From Sulfuricella sp. (lineage in GTDB: Bacteria; Pseudomonadota; Gammaproteobacteria; Burkholderiales; Sulfuricellaceae): 25,929 nt of DNA. Below, one piece after another: positions 25,231 to 25,929 of this stretch; within the stretch, counting starts at the first letter, position 1, and the number at the start of each line of letters is the position of its first letter. The stretch is from NCBI GenBank assembly GCA_019911785.1, contig JAIOJM010000096.1, positions 1 to 25,929 on the forward strand. Direction: 5' to 3'. The notes beneath the pieces were generated by a model. It did no database searches. It was not told the origin of the DNA and saw only the letters and a list, made by a program, of their open reading frames with translations. Position numbers and translations under genes: made by a program.

Positions 25231-25299
25231 GGGGTGAAGAGTGAGGGGTGAGGAGGAAAGTCAAAGGCCTCACTGTTGCCGGCTTCACTCCTCACTTTC
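25227..25299. repeat. GTGAGGGG-type inverted repeat between lspA and fkpB
   Basis: The left side has GTGAGGGG, GTGAAGAG and GTGAGGAG units (25227-25256). The right side is CTTCACTCCTCACTTTC (25283-25299), an imperfect reverse complement. It is related to the element at 5404-5475. Its first unit supplies the lspA stop. fkpB keeps its own strong AGGAGG (25311-25316) outside the repeat. Confidence 0.75.
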
Positions 25300-25321
25300 A
25301 AGTGAAATTCAGGAGGCAACC

Positions 25322-25762
25322 ATGAGCAAACGAACTGCCGCTGCCGGCGACAAAGTGAGCGTGCATTACACCATCTCGGTTCAAGAGGGCGAGGTGATTT
25401 TCGACACCCATGAGGAAGGCGAGCCCGTCGTCCTGGAGATCGGTGCGGGTGAAATTGCGGAAAACCTGGAGCAGTGCCTGATCGGGCTGGAGCCGGGCGA
25501 GCAGCGCGTATTCCTCCTCGAGCCCGAGCAGGCGTTCGGCCTGAGCGACCCGGAGCTGGTGCAGCGGATCGAGTTGGACATGTTTCCGGATGATGTAGAG
25601 GTGGAAGTCGACAGCCTGGTCGAATTCAACCTGCCCAGCGGCGAGGCCGTCATGGGGGTGATCCTCGACAAAACCGAGACCGATGCGTTGGTGGATTTCA
25701 ACCATCCCCTGTGCGACTACCCGCTGAAATTCGAAGTCGAGATCCTGGAAATCCTGGAATAA
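25322..25762 (+). CDS. fkpB: FKBP-type peptidyl-prolyl isomerase, SlpA-like
   Basis: The 146-aa protein belongs to the SlyD/SlpA-like FKBP group of folding helpers. [33 protein letters not shown] (from about residue 13) is the FKBP core. The inserted flap follows ([23 protein letters not shown]), then the return strands [21 protein letters not shown]. No signal peptide is present, so it is cytosolic. ATG 25322 is fixed by AGGAGG at 25311-25316; a longer open frame upstream runs through the repeat and is not used. Its position between lspA and ispH is the standard one. Confidence 0.94.
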   Translation: MSKRTAAAGDKVSVHYTISVQEGEVIFDTHEEGEPVVLEIGAGEIAENLEQCLIGLEPGEQRVFLLEPEQAFGLSDPELVQRIELDMFPDDVEVEVDSLVEFNLPSGEAVMGVILDKTETDALVDFNHPLCDYPLKFEVEILEILE

Positions 25763-25764
25763 AC

Positions 25765-25929
25765 ATGGAAGTTTTGCTCGCCAACCCTCGCGGCTTCTGC
25801 GCCGGCGTGGACCGCGCCATCGAGATCGTGGAGCGCGCGCTGGAGTTGTTCGGTGCGCCGATATACGTGCGCCACGAAGTCGTCCACAACAAGTTCGTGG
25901 TGGAGAGTTTGCGCGCCAAGGGCGCGGTG
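25765..25929 (+). CDS. ispH: 4-hydroxy-3-methylbut-2-enyl diphosphate reductase (5' end only)
   Basis: IspH (LytB) is the iron-sulfur enzyme for the last step of the MEP isoprenoid pathway. Only 55 codons are inside the window, but they are diagnostic: [19 protein letters not shown] with the cluster ligand C12, and [12 protein letters not shown] with the substrate-binding H41. It starts 2 bp after the fkpB stop, so it is the next gene of the same operon. The frame is open to the window edge. Confidence 0.96.
   Translation, partial: MEVLLANPRGFCAGVDRAIEIVERALELFGAPIYVRHEVVHNKFVVESLRAKGAV

Noticed and set aside
1..25929. tRNA or rRNA genes and insertion sequences
   Set aside because: I saw no cloverleaf-like segment, rRNA signature, transposase reading frame or terminal inverted repeats with target duplications. 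The inverted repeats found are short and non-coding.

Overview
The window reads as a chromosomal segment of a GC-rich betaproteobacterial chemolithoautotroph, probably of the Nitrosomonadales/Gallionellales/Thiobacillus kind. This is inferred from the form IA RuBisCO with CbbQ/CbbO activase and no carboxysome genes, and from the order murJ-ribF-ileS-lspA-fkpB-ispH. No taxon can be fixed from the sequence alone.

Layout. (1) 1-1147: the start of a minus-strand nhaR-like LysR gene, a divergent operator/promoter, and a truncated 3' copy of terC. (2) 1148-1499: degenerate, unassigned DNA. (3) 1500-8120: cbbR, divergent from cbbL-cbbS-cbbQ-cbbO plus a small unknown gene. (4) 8178-15058: psiE-like, purC, beta-carbonic anhydrase, purE, a class II aldolase fused to a Dabb-like domain, ppc, and a wrecked cbbY remnant. 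(5) 15092-18419: a second copy of the operator/promoter, then yccA-like (BI-1 family), yqhA-like, htpX and full-length terC. (6) 18482-19066: sodB on the minus strand, sharing a bidirectional terminator with terC. (7) 19240-25929: murJ, ribF, ileS, lspA, fkpB and the start of ispH.

How the genes fit together. Regions 3 and 4 form an inorganic-carbon block. RuBisCO and its activase consume CO2, PEP carboxylase consumes bicarbonate, carbonic anhydrase interconverts the two, PurE handles a CO2-derived carboxyl group, and the aldolase serves the Calvin cycle. Region 5 looks like a membrane-stress and metal-homeostasis operon.

The most notable structure is a pair of near-identical elements flanking the carbon block. 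A 46-bp operator with a -10 box at the same spacing, followed by terC 3' sequence, occurs at 801-1128 and again, spread out, at 15092-18403. This suggests that the stress operon was duplicated, that one copy collapsed by internal deletion, and that the carbon genes lie between the copies. NhaR is the natural candidate regulator of both copies.

The window is also rich in intergenic inverted repeats of several families. Some abut or supply stop codons and a ribosome binding site. I did not find a wholly new multi-gene system. The best candidates for new biology are the NhaR-stress operon link, the aldolase-Dabb fusion, the unknown 100-aa gene coupled to cbbO, and the cbbY loss.
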